From JBFHIJ01 sp963678775 (GTDB lineage: Bacteria; Bacteroidota; Ignavibacteria; Kapaibacteriales; UBA2268): a stretch of DNA of 64,000 nt. The position numbers and the translations under genes are program-made. The stretch covers positions 124,001 through 188,000 of the forward strand of contig CAXXGR010000010.1 of NCBI GenBank assembly GCA_963678775.2, written 5' to 3'. The notes under the pieces are model-generated. The model ran no database searches. It was not told where the DNA came from and worked only from the letters and a program-made list of their open reading frames with translations. Each line of letters opens with the position of its first letter. The stretch's first letter is position 1. Positions 24,621-34,146 of the stretch are shown piece after piece.

Positions 24621-27600
24621 CTATCTTACTAAAATTATCTTCTTACTTATTGTTTTATTATCAAAATATATAGTAATCCAATACAAACCAGATTCATTTG
24701 TTTTTTCTTGCAGATCTATATCTAATTTATCTAATTGACTACCAAAATCAGATACCTCATTCCCGGCATTGTCAAATAGTTTAGCACTAAATAAGTATTT
24801 ACGACTTATTACTTTAACGGACGGGTTGTTGCTGCCGTTATTTATAATCTCAAGTTGCTGAAATGCATCTGCCAAAGTTGCTTCATCCACAGAAACATCT
24901 GGCTTTACAGTTATTTTAAACTGCTCTGAAATAACTGTATTACATCTTCCAATCGCTTCAAAATAATAATATCCTGAGTCTTGCAGAGCTATATCTTGGA
25001 AATCTAAAGCATTAGAATTTTCTAAATATAATTCTCCATCCTTGTACCAGTTAATTTCGTTGGCTGAATTATTAACATTCGCCTCAAGATATAATGAATG
25101 ATGTTCTACAGCAATGGTATCTTTGAGTTCTTCCAAAATAGCAGTTTCTTCAGGAACAGTAATAATTAAAGTATTAGTTTCTGTATCAGGTAAGCATCCA
25201 TTAGATAGCTTGCAATGAACTTTGATTTCTCCGGTACCTGTTATTTTATAAACAAGAGAATCGTGTTTATTGACTATTTGCTTATTGTTTATAAACCACA
25301 GATAGGTTAAATTTTGAAAAGGGGCATCGCAGAATATAGTGATATCGTCACCTACGCATAATTCTTCAGAAGATTTATTCATTTGCAAAACCCCTTTGCC
25401 AGGCGAACTAATAACGCTGAAAGTAGTGTCCATTTCAGCTATAAGTCCATTTATAGCTGAAAGACGAATTTTATACTTATTAGTAGGTGTCGCATTTGCT
25501 GAATCTAAATCCCAAAGGAATGATTTGCTTGTATAGCTATTTACTAATTCTTCATAGTCAGCATTGTTGTCTGTAAACTCTAATCTAAATTTTGTATTTA
25601 CTAAATCACCTGAATTCCATTGGATATTTACTTGGGAATTTGAACAGTATGAATCCAAGTTAAGTGGGGTTTCTAAATTTAGGTTAATATTAGAGCTTTT
25701 GAGCAAAAACCCATCAAAACTACCCTGATGATTTTGAGTAGGGGATAAGTCTAAATCAAATTTATCAGATTCCGTGTAGCCGGATAGTAAATATGTATTA
25801 GCATCTTCCAGTATTATATCTTGTGGATAGTCATTCATAGAAGTTCCTATAAATTCAGTAAATTCAAGACTACTAAAATTAGGATAGAACTTCGATAATA
25901 TTATGTCTTTATTGCCATTATAGCTCGTTTTATCAGTGCTTAGTTTAGGAAAATTAATAGACTCTGTGGTTCCAATTACATAAGGGGAACCATTAGTCGC
26001 CTGGGATACAAAAATGCCTGTAAGACTGTCCTTTTCACTGCCTCCGAGGAAACTTGAGTAAGTTAGTAAGTTAAGTTTAAACTCGCAAGTAGCTAAGAAG
26101 CCGTCAGTGTTGCCACTATTTGATTTTTGATAACTAATCGGACTTATCGGAAACTCTGTTGCATTGGAGGCAGGCTCTATAGCAGTCAATTTACTAGTAG
26201 TATTACCAATAAAATATAATTTATCATTGTAGTAAGAAATACCGGTAATTTCATCGTCGAGATCACCACCATAATAAGTAGAATAGGAGTATTCGGAAGT
26301 TCCATCTTCGTATACCAGGATAATCCCGTCCTTAGCACCATTATGCTTTCTATCAAATATTTTTCCGTAAAAGTCCCACTTTGGTATAATTTCAAAAAAT
26401 GGAGAAGAGGTATAGCCTGCAATAAATATGTAATAACCATCATCGTTTAAAGTCATATCGTTTGCAACATCATCTTCACTGGTACCTACAAAAGTAGAGT
26501 AAAACGAATCAGTCCCATTATTCCAGTATTTAGCAAAGAAAATATCAGTACCACCCGCATTGAAAGCTTGATTGGCGCCTTTTAATTCAATATTGGTTGA
26601 CTTCGTATTACCAACTATAAAAAAGTGTCCCTGCGAATTTACTTCTATGCCTGTCATGTAGTCCCAATTAGCACCTCCAAAAAGAGAGCAAAACATCATA
26701 TTCATATTAGAGACATCAAATTTAGCAAAAAAGCCATCTAAATCTCCTCTGGAAGATATGTGCTGAGTGCCTAATAAAGGGAAATCTTCACTTTTGGTGT
26801 TACCCACTATATATAGTTCAGTGCCGGCATCATTAAATGCTGCATCGGTAATCTCATCAAAATCAGATCCACCGATAAAAACTGTTTCAATATGTTTCCT
26901 TTCAGAATAAATAATCCTGTATCTTGAAATAAATATATCCTGATTATTTATAGATTGATTGCCGGGCAAAGAATAGTCCGGTGCTGAATAGTCGGTGGAG
27001 TTAGTAGTGCCTAACACATAAAGCTCATCACCGTTTAGGAGTGTTTTTATTATTTTATCGTTAGATGAGCCACCAAACATAGAGAAAAATATAGTAGGGT
27101 CGATAGTTAATTCCCTACTCGAATCGTATTCTGAGGATTCAAATCCTATAATATTTCCATTCAGTGTATAATTGCAACTAATTTCTGATAAGACATGATT
27201 GTTCTCCTGAAATGCAAAAATCTTCTGGTTTACTATTTTGCTGGTGCCATTTTTCAGAATAAGCTCAGAAGCATTTTTTTGAATTTCATCATTGCCGTCA
27301 ATTTTGAATTTGATGTTTCTAATATCCGAACCGGAATGTAATATTATATCATATCGGAATTGGTTTTCGACAATCTGTAATTTTAAATCTGCACCTTCAA
27401 AAAAGTTCTGAACCAGCAGAGCCTCGGAACTGTTAAGTGTTTGTTGGTTCGAAGATTCAATGTAATAATGCATCTTAGAATTATGGCCACATTCAATAAA
27501 GTTGAGTTTTCCTTGATTAAGAGGGGTATACTCTACATTATGTGTGTTTCCTTTAGAGTCCGTTGAATATAAAGCCAAAGAGCTGCTTATATTTAATTCG

Positions 27601-27710
27601 GTATTACCGATTTTTGCAATATATCCATTGTCTGTAGCGACAAATCCAATCTCAGCTATGCTATAACTATAAGATAATATAGTGATAGCAAATATGTATA
27701 GAAGCTTCAT
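24621..27710 (-). CDS. SBBP-repeat beta-propeller protein with Ig-like repeats and T9SS-type C-terminus
   Basis: The product (1029 aa) has a signal peptide (MKLLYIFAITILSYSYSIA). An N-terminal beta-sandwich (about 20-200) is followed by SBBP-type blades (about 205-660) with repeats of 'FGGSSNDKI', 'FIGGSDFDEIT' and 'GNTKSxDF'. Next come Ig/PKD-like modules (about 670-930) and a C-terminal sorting domain ending ISKKIILVR. The ATG at 27710 follows GGAGAT. It is probably secreted by T9SS and displayed on the surface. Substrate unknown. Confidence 0.87.
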   Translation of the reverse strand: MKLLYIFAITILSYSYSIAEIGFVATDNGYIAKIGNTELNISSSLALYSTDSKGNTHNVEYTPLNQGKLNFIECGHNSKMHYYIESSNQQTLNSSEALLVQNFFEGADLKLQIVENQFRYDIILHSGSDIRNIKFKIDGNDEIQKNASELILKNGTSKIVNQKIFAFQENNHVLSEISCNYTLNGNIIGFESSEYDSSRELTIDPTIFFSMFGGSSNDKIIKTLLNGDELYVLGTTNSTDYSAPDYSLPGNQSINNQDIFISRYRIIYSERKHIETVFIGGSDFDEITDAAFNDAGTELYIVGNTKSEDFPLLGTQHISSRGDLDGFFAKFDVSNMNMMFCSLFGGANWDYMTGIEVNSQGHFFIVGNTKSTNIELKGANQAFNAGGTDIFFAKYWNNGTDSFYSTFVGTSEDDVANDMTLNDDGYYIFIAGYTSSPFFEIIPKWDFYGKIFDRKHNGAKDGIILVYEDGTSEYSYSTYYGGDLDDEITGISYYNDKLYFIGNTTSKLTAIEPASNATEFPISPISYQKSNSGNTDGFLATCEFKLNLLTYSSFLGGSEKDSLTGIFVSQATNGSPYVIGTTESINFPKLSTDKTSYNGNKDIILSKFYPNFSSLEFTEFIGTSMNDYPQDIILEDANTYLLSGYTESDKFDLDLSPTQNHQGSFDGFLLKSSNINLNLETPLNLDSYCSNSQVNIQWNSGDLVNTKFRLEFTDNNADYEELVNSYTSKSFLWDLDSANATPTNKYKIRLSAINGLIAEMDTTFSVISSPGKGVLQMNKSSEELCVGDDITIFCDAPFQNLTYLWFINNKQIVNKHDSLVYKITGTGEIKVHCKLSNGCLPDTETNTLIITVPEETAILEELKDTIAVEHHSLYLEANVNNSANEINWYKDGELYLENSNALDFQDIALQDSGYYYFEAIGRCNTVISEQFKITVKPDVSVDEATLADAFQQLEIINNGSNNPSVKVISRKYLFSAKLFDNAGNEVSDFGSQLDKLDIDLQEKTNESGLYWITIYFDNKTISKKIILVR

Positions 27711-27865
27711 ATAAATCTCCAAATAAATATTTTTAAAAATTACAATACGAACATTACAAGTATTCTATAATACTACAAATAAAGTAAATAATCAACAAAA
27801 TAATAAAATAATGTAAGAAAGTATTAGTCTTTTCTGTATATAAATTTAATAATTTAGGTGCAGAT

Positions 27866-28579
27866 ATGTTACAAGGTTTTTTGCTTGGACTTGGGGGGAG
27901 TTTTCATTGTGTTGGGATGTGTGGGCCAATAGCATTGGCATTGCCTCATACTTCAGATAATAAATTTACAATATTTATTGACAGCATAATTTACAACATT
28001 GGTAGAACGCTTACATATACTCTGATGGGGGCTATAGTAGGCTTGCTTGGAGCTTCTATTAATATGGCAGGCTACCAGGAAGGGCTATCTATCGTAGTAG
28101 GCATCCTGATGTTGCTTTATGTGTTTGTGCCTCGAAAATATTATAACTTTACTAAAGCAAATTTAAGCACTTATAAGGGTGTTGAAAAGCTAAAAAAACT
28201 TTTTGGTAAGTTTTTACAAACTCCTACCAAATCATCTCTTTTTATATTAGGAATATTGAATGGATTCCTTCCATGTGGACTTGTATATATAGCTCTTGGC
28301 GGTTCTTTAGTTGAAGGGAGTGTTACGGAAAGCGCTATTGGAGGAGCCACTTATATGGCTATGTTTGGCTTAGGTACTATTCCTATGATGGCGGCTATTT
28401 ATTTTACCAAAAATCTATTTTCCATAAAAGTTAGACATGTTATAAATAAAGCTATACCATATGGAATTGCTATTGTAGCTGTGCTAATGATACTAAGAGG
28501 ATTATCATTAGGAATACCTTATGTTAGTCCTAAACTATCTAACATGCCTGTAATAGAAAAGAATGATTGTTGTCACTAA
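27866..28579 (+). CDS. TauE/SafE-family (UreH/CcdA-like) membrane protein
   Basis: The product (237 aa) has six membrane helices and the two half-motifs typical of this group, GSFHCVGMCGP (about 11-21) and NGFLPCGLVY, each with cysteines in a helix as in CcdA/DsbD relatives. Proteins of this type are often encoded next to cytochrome oxidases and are thought to move copper or reducing equivalents for cytochrome assembly. That is inference here, supported by the respiratory operon starting 350 bases downstream. The C-terminus ends CCH. Confidence 0.82.
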   Translation: MLQGFLLGLGGSFHCVGMCGPIALALPHTSDNKFTIFIDSIIYNIGRTLTYTLMGAIVGLLGASINMAGYQEGLSIVVGILMLLYVFVPRKYYNFTKANLSTYKGVEKLKKLFGKFLQTPTKSSLFILGILNGFLPCGLVYIALGGSLVEGSVTESAIGGATYMAMFGLGTIPMMAAIYFTKNLFSIKVRHVINKAIPYGIAIVAVLMILRGLSLGIPYVSPKLSNMPVIEKNDCCH

Positions 28580-28931
28580 TATTAAATCTATTATTTGCAG
28601 TGAATTAAGGAGTTTGTACTTGTAAAAGTGCTGCTTCTACTTAGTTATAGACATAATAATGTGTAAAAAAAAGCAATAATAAATGACAATTTAATCCAAT
28701 TTTATGCGTTATTTTCCGAATTGAACATAGTAAATCAATATCTATGTTAGCAGGTGCTTAATGTTTAGCAAGAGCTAAAAATGGCAAGGTTGATAATAAG
28801 AACCTAATATTACAAGGATATACAAGAATTACGGAATTTGTGAAATTAGGTTTCAAAAGTCAAAAATAAAGTTAAAGTGCTTTTACAATACAAACAGAAA
28901 ATACAATTACAAGATATAATTTTTAAACAAT
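28580..28931. other. Gap upstream of the act operon
   Basis: This 352-base AT-rich stretch holds no open frame or repeat that I can see. It should contain the promoter of the respiratory operon, but no clear Bacteroidota-type TTTG/TANNTTTG pair could be fixed by eye. Confidence 0.4.
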
Positions 28932-29516
28932 ATGTCGGTGTTTATGAAAAAGACGGTACTTGATTATATTCTCAAGATTAGGGTTCCGATTACTCTTTTT
29001 GTAGTTGTCGTATCCTTTGCTCTGACATTCTACATCTCCCGTTCCGAAAGAGACGGTGTAGGTTACCAGCCGGATCAGCCGATAGCTTTTTCTCATAAGT
29101 TGCATGCAGGTGATATGGGGATAGATTGTAAATATTGCCATACAAGTGTCGACCAGACACGTCATGCGAGTGTCCCTGCTGCGAACATCTGTATGAATTG
29201 CCACACTGTTGTAAAAACTGATAAACCTGAAATCATAAAACTTAAGCAGTATTATGACGAAGGAAAGCCTATTCCATGGAAACGAATCCATCAGGTTCCA
29301 GAATATGCTTACTTCAATCATAGTGTGCATGTGAATAAAGGTATAGAGTGTCAGTCTTGCCATGGTGATGTCGAGAAGATGGAGCAAGTAAAACAGGTAG
29401 AGCCTTTTACTATGTCTGATTGTTTGCAGTGTCATACTGAGCCGGAGAAAAGAATGCCTTATTTGAAAGGTGAAGTTAAGAAAGGTCCTACTAACTGTGC
29501 TGCATGTCATAGATAA
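28932..29516 (+). CDS. actA: Alternative Complex III subunit ActA (pentahaem cytochrome c)
   Basis: ActA (194 aa) is the periplasmic multihaem subunit that passes electrons out of Alternative Complex III, the menaquinol:cytochrome c/oxidase oxidoreductase. One N-terminal membrane helix (about 14-35) is followed by five CxxCH haem sites: CKYCH, CMNCH, CQSCH, CLQCH and CAACH. Length and haem number match the family. It is the first gene of the operon, followed after 4 bases by a Tat peptide gene. Confidence 0.95.
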   Translation: MSVFMKKTVLDYILKIRVPITLFVVVVSFALTFYISRSERDGVGYQPDQPIAFSHKLHAGDMGIDCKYCHTSVDQTRHASVPAANICMNCHTVVKTDKPEIIKLKQYYDEGKPIPWKRIHQVPEYAYFNHSVHVNKGIECQSCHGDVEKMEQVKQVEPFTMSDCLQCHTEPEKRMPYLKGEVKKGPTNCAACHR

Positions 29517-29520
29517 GGAG

Positions 29521-29688
29521 ATGAAAATGCAAAAGAGAAGAGAATTTTTAGAAAAAATTGGCAAGACAGCTTTTGGTTCTTTGCTTTTAACTGCTTTGCC
29601 TCTAAGCAAAGCTAAAGCTCAAAAGAATATTAAATCAGATGGACTAAAGCTCCAAATTCATCCTAATGCAGTTAAAAGAAACAAATAG
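29521..29688 (+). CDS. 55-residue Tat-signal microprotein inside the act operon
   Basis: The reading frame starts at ATG 29521 after TAAGGAG and encodes a twin-arginine signal (KRREFLEKIGKTAFGSLLL, about 5-23) with a cleavage-like AKA site. Only about 22 mature residues follow (QKNIKSDGLKLQIHPNAVKR and two more). It lies between actA and actB, 4 and 8 bases away, so it is cotranscribed. I know of no assigned subunit like it. It could be a small Alternative Complex III accessory or the stump of a larger Tat-exported protein. Confidence 0.65.
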   Translation: MKMQKRREFLEKIGKTAFGSLLLTALPLSKAKAQKNIKSDGLKLQIHPNAVKRNK

Positions 29689-29696
29689 GGGTTGTT

Positions 29697-32600
29697 ATGT
29701 CGAATAACGAAAAAAATAAATACAAGTATAGTAACAAGCCTAAAGATTCTAAAGAGTTACTTAAACAACTCGGCGATGAATTTAAGCCAGGTGTGACTGA
29801 TGAGTTCAAACTCGATGAAATGCCTGAAAAATCTCGACGTAGATTTTTAGGACTCATGGGAGCATCTGTTGCTTTTGCTGCTACAGCTTGTACTGATTAT
29901 CGTGATAAAGGCGAGATTGTTAACTATAACAAAAAGCCCGAAGAAGTTACTATGGGGAAAGCCAATTACTACGCTTCTACTTTAGATAACGGACTCGGTG
30001 TCTTAATTAAAACCAGAGAAGGCAGACCTGTCAAAATTGATGGGAATCCTACTCACCCATTAAACAAAGGAAAAATTGATGCCCGCGGTCAGGCATCTTT
30101 GATGGATTTGTATGACCCGGACAGAGTCAGATTCCCCCAAATGTATGATGAAAACTCATTGGAATTTGACCGATATTTTAAGAAGAAAACTAAATGGGAT
30201 GTGATTGATAAAAAAGTCATTGAAAAGCTTGAAAATGCTACAAATACAGGTAAAGAGATTGCTATTTTTACTAAAAACAGCACTTCTCCTTCTTTTTTGA
30301 AGCTTCTTAATGATTTCAAAGCAAAATATCCTACTACTCAAGTCTATTCTTATGACATGATTAATGATTCTGCTAGAGATGCTGCATGGCAAGCTTGCTA
30401 CGGATCTGATAAGTTTCCGGGAATTGATTATTCTAAAGCAGATATTATTGTATCTTTCGAATCTGATTTGCTAGGAAATGATGGAGACGTAATAGAACAA
30501 ACGCTTGCTATTACAGGTAGAAGAAATGTAGAAGATTTAGATAATTTCAACAGAATCTATGCTATTGAAGGTGGTTTCAGTCTTACAGGAGCTAATGCCG
30601 ATTATAGAATCAGATTAACTCCCGAAGCACATATTGAGCTGATACTTGCCCTTGCTAATCACGTTGCTCATGGTAGTATCGCCCAACTTAGCGCATTCAG
30701 TATTGATAGCATTGCTTCTAAATATAGCTTAAATAAAGAAACTTTACATCATTTAGCTGCAGACTTAGTCAAATTTAAAGGTAAAGCTATTGTTTCTGCC
30801 GGCACTATACATGCAAAAGAAACGCATATAGCAGTTAATCTTTTGAATGAAGTACTAGGTGCTAAAGACTTATATCTTGGCTCACATTATTTCAAAACTA
30901 TGTCCAATTCTTCCGGAAAAGAATTAGAGACTTTAGTTGCTAATATGAGTGCAGGAAAAGTAGGAGTATTTATTGCCTTGGAAACAAATCCTTCTTTTGA
31001 TTTGCCTAAAGACTATGGCTTCGTAGATGCATTAAAGAAAGTTCCTGAAGTCATTGCCATGACACAGCTCGAAAACGAGACATCTGCTCATGCAGGTTTC
31101 TTGCTTCCTGTAAACCATACTTTCGAAGCATGGGGCGATTTCGGCGGTAGAGTAGGAGTTGTTTCGCTTCGTCAACCTGTTATCTCACCGATTCATGATA
31201 CGAAGCAAAAAGAAGCTTTGCTGCTTACATGGATCGAAGGTGCTGACAAAGCGAGTAAAGATATCTATCATAAGTATATTATGAACCGTTGGCAATTAGA
31301 GGAATTCCCAAAAATTGCTAAAATAGGTTCATTTGAAAAATTCTGGTATTCTGCTCTTCATGATGGATTTGTTACATATAAGCCGCAGATGAAAGAAGGT
31401 GAACATCCTCAAATACAATTTAATTATGATGCACTTAAAGGTATTAAACCAGTCAAAAAATCCGGTTTTACAGTAGTACTTGCTAATAGTCTAATCGGTG
31501 ATGGTAGTGTTGCTAATAATGGTTGGCTTCAAGAAATACCTCATCCTGTGTCTAAAGTTGTATGGGATAACTATGCTGCTATATCGCCTGGCACAGCCAA
31601 ACAGTTAAATTTAAACGATAATGATATTATAGAAATTGATATAAATGGCAGAAAACAAAAACTTCCTGTATGGGTGCAGTCTGGAACTGCTGATAACCTG
31701 ATTTATACTGAGATAGGTTATGGACGTGAAAAAGGTGGCACCGTTGGTACTGAAGTGGGTACAAATGTTAATGTACTTATGTCTAAGCAATTCGATTTCT
31801 CTGAAAGAATATTTACAGGTGCAAAAGTTACGAAAGCCGAAGGCGAGTATAAACTTGTTGCCACTCAGGAACATCACTCTCTTGATGAGGAATTTGTCAA
31901 AGATTTCCATAAAATCAGAGATATTATTCAAGAAGGAACTGTTGAGCAATATAGAGAACATCCTCACTTTCTACACGCCCACAAACATGAAGTAATTAGC
32001 ATAACTCCTGATATCGAGTATCCTAATGAAAAATGGGCAATGGCTATGGATTTGAATAAATGTACAGGTTGCTCACTATGTGTGGCAGCTTGTAATGTAG
32101 AAAATAACGTTCCAATAGTTGGAAAAGAGGAAGCTTCAAAAGGCAGAGAGATGCACTGGATTCGTATAGACAGGTATTTCAGTGGAACTCCTGATGAACC
32201 TGAAGCAAGTATTCAGCCTATGATCTGTCAACACTGTGACAATGCACCTTGCGAAAACGTTTGCCCTGTTGTAGCAACTACTCACAGCCCGGACGGATTG
32301 AACCAGATGGTTTATAACCGCTGCGTAGGTACAAGATATTGTGCGAATAACTGCCCTTATAAAGTGCGTCGATTTAATTTCTTTGACTTCAGAGAAATGT
32401 TTGAAGATGGTTACCAGTATGCTGACTCTCTGAAACTAATCAACAATCCTGAAGTTACCGTTCGCTCTCGAGGTGTAATGGAAAAATGTACTTTCTGCGT
32501 TCAAAGAATTACAGAGGCAAGACAGATTGCAACTGAGAAAGGTGAGAAGTTCAACGGTGCAGGTATTACTACTGCGTGCCAGGAAGCTTGCCCTGCAGAT

Positions 32601-32765
32601 GCGATAGTTTTTGGGAATATAAATGATCCAAATTCTGCAATCTCAACATTAGCGAAACACGATTTAGGTTATCACGTTATGGAAATGCTTAACGTCAGAC
32701 CAAATGTAACATATTTAGCAAAATTAAGAAACAAACATACAAACGGAGGACATGGTGAACACTGA
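29697..32765 (+). CDS. actB: Alternative Complex III subunit ActB (molybdopterin-oxidoreductase-like, iron-sulfur)
   Basis: ActB (1022 aa) fuses a molybdopterin-oxidoreductase-like domain (B1, about 60-740) with an iron-sulfur domain (B2, about 780-980). A Tat motif RRRFLGLMGASVAF lies unusually far in (about 46), as is common for ActB. Four cluster motifs occur: CTGCSLCVAAC (from 789), CQHCDNAPCENVC, CVGTRYCANNC and CTFCVQRI with CQEACPAD. Family knowledge is that ActB binds no molybdenum cofactor and that its clusters form an electron wire. The gene overlaps actC by 14 bases. Confidence 0.95.
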   Translation: MSNNEKNKYKYSNKPKDSKELLKQLGDEFKPGVTDEFKLDEMPEKSRRRFLGLMGASVAFAATACTDYRDKGEIVNYNKKPEEVTMGKANYYASTLDNGLGVLIKTREGRPVKIDGNPTHPLNKGKIDARGQASLMDLYDPDRVRFPQMYDENSLEFDRYFKKKTKWDVIDKKVIEKLENATNTGKEIAIFTKNSTSPSFLKLLNDFKAKYPTTQVYSYDMINDSARDAAWQACYGSDKFPGIDYSKADIIVSFESDLLGNDGDVIEQTLAITGRRNVEDLDNFNRIYAIEGGFSLTGANADYRIRLTPEAHIELILALANHVAHGSIAQLSAFSIDSIASKYSLNKETLHHLAADLVKFKGKAIVSAGTIHAKETHIAVNLLNEVLGAKDLYLGSHYFKTMSNSSGKELETLVANMSAGKVGVFIALETNPSFDLPKDYGFVDALKKVPEVIAMTQLENETSAHAGFLLPVNHTFEAWGDFGGRVGVVSLRQPVISPIHDTKQKEALLLTWIEGADKASKDIYHKYIMNRWQLEEFPKIAKIGSFEKFWYSALHDGFVTYKPQMKEGEHPQIQFNYDALKGIKPVKKSGFTVVLANSLIGDGSVANNGWLQEIPHPVSKVVWDNYAAISPGTAKQLNLNDNDIIEIDINGRKQKLPVWVQSGTADNLIYTEIGYGREKGGTVGTEVGTNVNVLMSKQFDFSERIFTGAKVTKAEGEYKLVATQEHHSLDEEFVKDFHKIRDIIQEGTVEQYREHPHFLHAHKHEVISITPDIEYPNEKWAMAMDLNKCTGCSLCVAACNVENNVPIVGKEEASKGREMHWIRIDRYFSGTPDEPEASIQPMICQHCDNAPCENVCPVVATTHSPDGLNQMVYNRCVGTRYCANNCPYKVRRFNFFDFREMFEDGYQYADSLKLINNPEVTVRSRGVMEKCTFCVQRITEARQIATEKGEKFNGAGITTACQEACPADAIVFGNINDPNSAISTLAKHDLGYHVMEMLNVRPNVTYLAKLRNKHTNGGHGEH

Positions 32766-34146
32766 TTATACCCATGAACCTTCAGTTATCGAAGGTAAGC
32801 CGTCTTTAGCTTCTATCAATGAAGTGGTAATAAAGCCGACCGAAACGATGCCTAATAAAAAATTCTTATTAGCTATTAGCTTTACCATGACTTTAATGAT
32901 GATTGGTGCTCTTAGTTTAGGTTTATCTTTTTATTATGGTACAGGGATGTGGGGTAATAACAATCCTGTGGGTTGGGGTTTCCCTATCGTTAACTTCGTA
33001 TTCTGGGTTGGTATAGGTCATGCCGGTACTCTAATTTCGGCAATCTTATTTTTATTCCGTCAAAAATGGAGGAATGGTATCGCCCGCTTTGCAGAGGGCA
33101 TGACAATATTTGCGGTGATGACAGCGGGGATATTTCCTCTTATTCATGTTGGTCGCCCTTGGATAGCTCACTATCTTTTCCCACTTCCTAATCAGCACGG
33201 CCTTTGGGTAAACTTTACTTCTCCGTTGCTATGGGACGTTTTTGCGGTTTCTACTTATTTTACTGTTTCTTTTATTTTCTGGTATGTCGGATTAATTCCC
33301 GATTTCGCTACGATGAGAGACAGGACTACGAACAAACTCAAAAAAATTATCTATTCCATAGTCAGTCTTGGTTGGAGACATTCTAATAGACATTGGCTTA
33401 ACTATGAAATGATTTATTTGATTTTGGCAGGTTTTGCTACTCCATTGGTGCTTTCTGTGCATACGATTGTGAGTTTTGACTTTGCAGTGTCAGTGCTTCC
33501 TGGGTGGCATACTACTATATTCCCACCTTACTTCGTAGCTGGTGCCGTGTTCTCAGGTTTTGCTATGGTGCAGAACGTATTAATATTTATCAGAAAAATA
33601 TTTAACATGGAGCATATAATAACAGTTGATACTTTAGAGAAAATGAATAAAGTCATTATTCTAACTGGGTCAATGGTTGGTTATGCTTATGCTATGGAAT
33701 TTTTTATAGCGTGGTACAGTGGTAATCAGGCAGAGTCATTTGCATTTATTAACCGTGCATTTGGTGATTATGCCTGGGCATATTGGATTATGGTATCGTG
33801 TAACGTAATATCTCCTCAGCTATTCTGGATTAAGAAACTTCGACGAAGTATTCCTTTTATGTTTATGATTGGTGTATTTGTGAACGTAGGTATGTGGTTT
33901 GAGAGATTCGTTATTACAGTAACTTCTCTTTCTAGAGACTTCCTGCCTTCAAGTTGGGCATATTACAAACCAACTATGGTTGACTTTGGTATCTTGATAG
34001 GTTCATTTGGTATGTTCTTCACATTGCTTCTTTTATTTACGAAGACTATGCCTGTAGTATCTATTGCTGAGGTAAAAGCAGTTGTAGATGGAGCCCAACC
34101 TTCGCACCATGACGATGACGAAGAAGGAGGAGAAAGTCATGAGTAA
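32752..34146 (+). CDS. actC: Alternative Complex III subunit ActC (NrfD-like quinol-binding membrane subunit)
   Basis: ActC (464 aa) is an NrfD/PsrC-type protein with about ten membrane helices that holds the menaquinol site next to the ActB clusters. Recognisable stretches include NPVGWGFPIVNFVFWVGIGH, HVGRPWIAHYLFPLPNQ and SFDFAVSVLPGWHTTIFPPY. The ATG at 32752 has a GGAGGA site within the end of actB. The acidic His-rich C-terminus (HHDDDEEGGESHE) overlaps the next gene's start by 8 bases. Confidence 0.95.
   Translation: MVNTDYTHEPSVIEGKPSLASINEVVIKPTETMPNKKFLLAISFTMTLMMIGALSLGLSFYYGTGMWGNNNPVGWGFPIVNFVFWVGIGHAGTLISAILFLFRQKWRNGIARFAEGMTIFAVMTAGIFPLIHVGRPWIAHYLFPLPNQHGLWVNFTSPLLWDVFAVSTYFTVSFIFWYVGLIPDFATMRDRTTNKLKKIIYSIVSLGWRHSNRHWLNYEMIYLILAGFATPLVLSVHTIVSFDFAVSVLPGWHTTIFPPYFVAGAVFSGFAMVQNVLIFIRKIFNMEHIITVDTLEKMNKVIILTGSMVGYAYAMEFFIAWYSGNQAESFAFINRAFGDYAWAYWIMVSCNVISPQLFWIKKLRRSIPFMFMIGVFVNVGMWFERFVITVTSLSRDFLPSSWAYYKPTMVDFGILIGSFGMFFTLLLLFTKTMPVVSIAEVKAVVDGAQPSHHDDDEEGGESHE

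Noticed and set aside
28923..29609. Antisense frame over actA and the Tat peptide gene (228 codons)
   Set aside because: It is a shadow of the pentahaem cytochrome: the plus strand has five haem motifs and the antisense product has no recognisable domain.
29697..32765. ActB as an active molybdoenzyme
   Set aside because: Context is an Alternative Complex III operon, whose ActB is known not to hold molybdenum cofactor.
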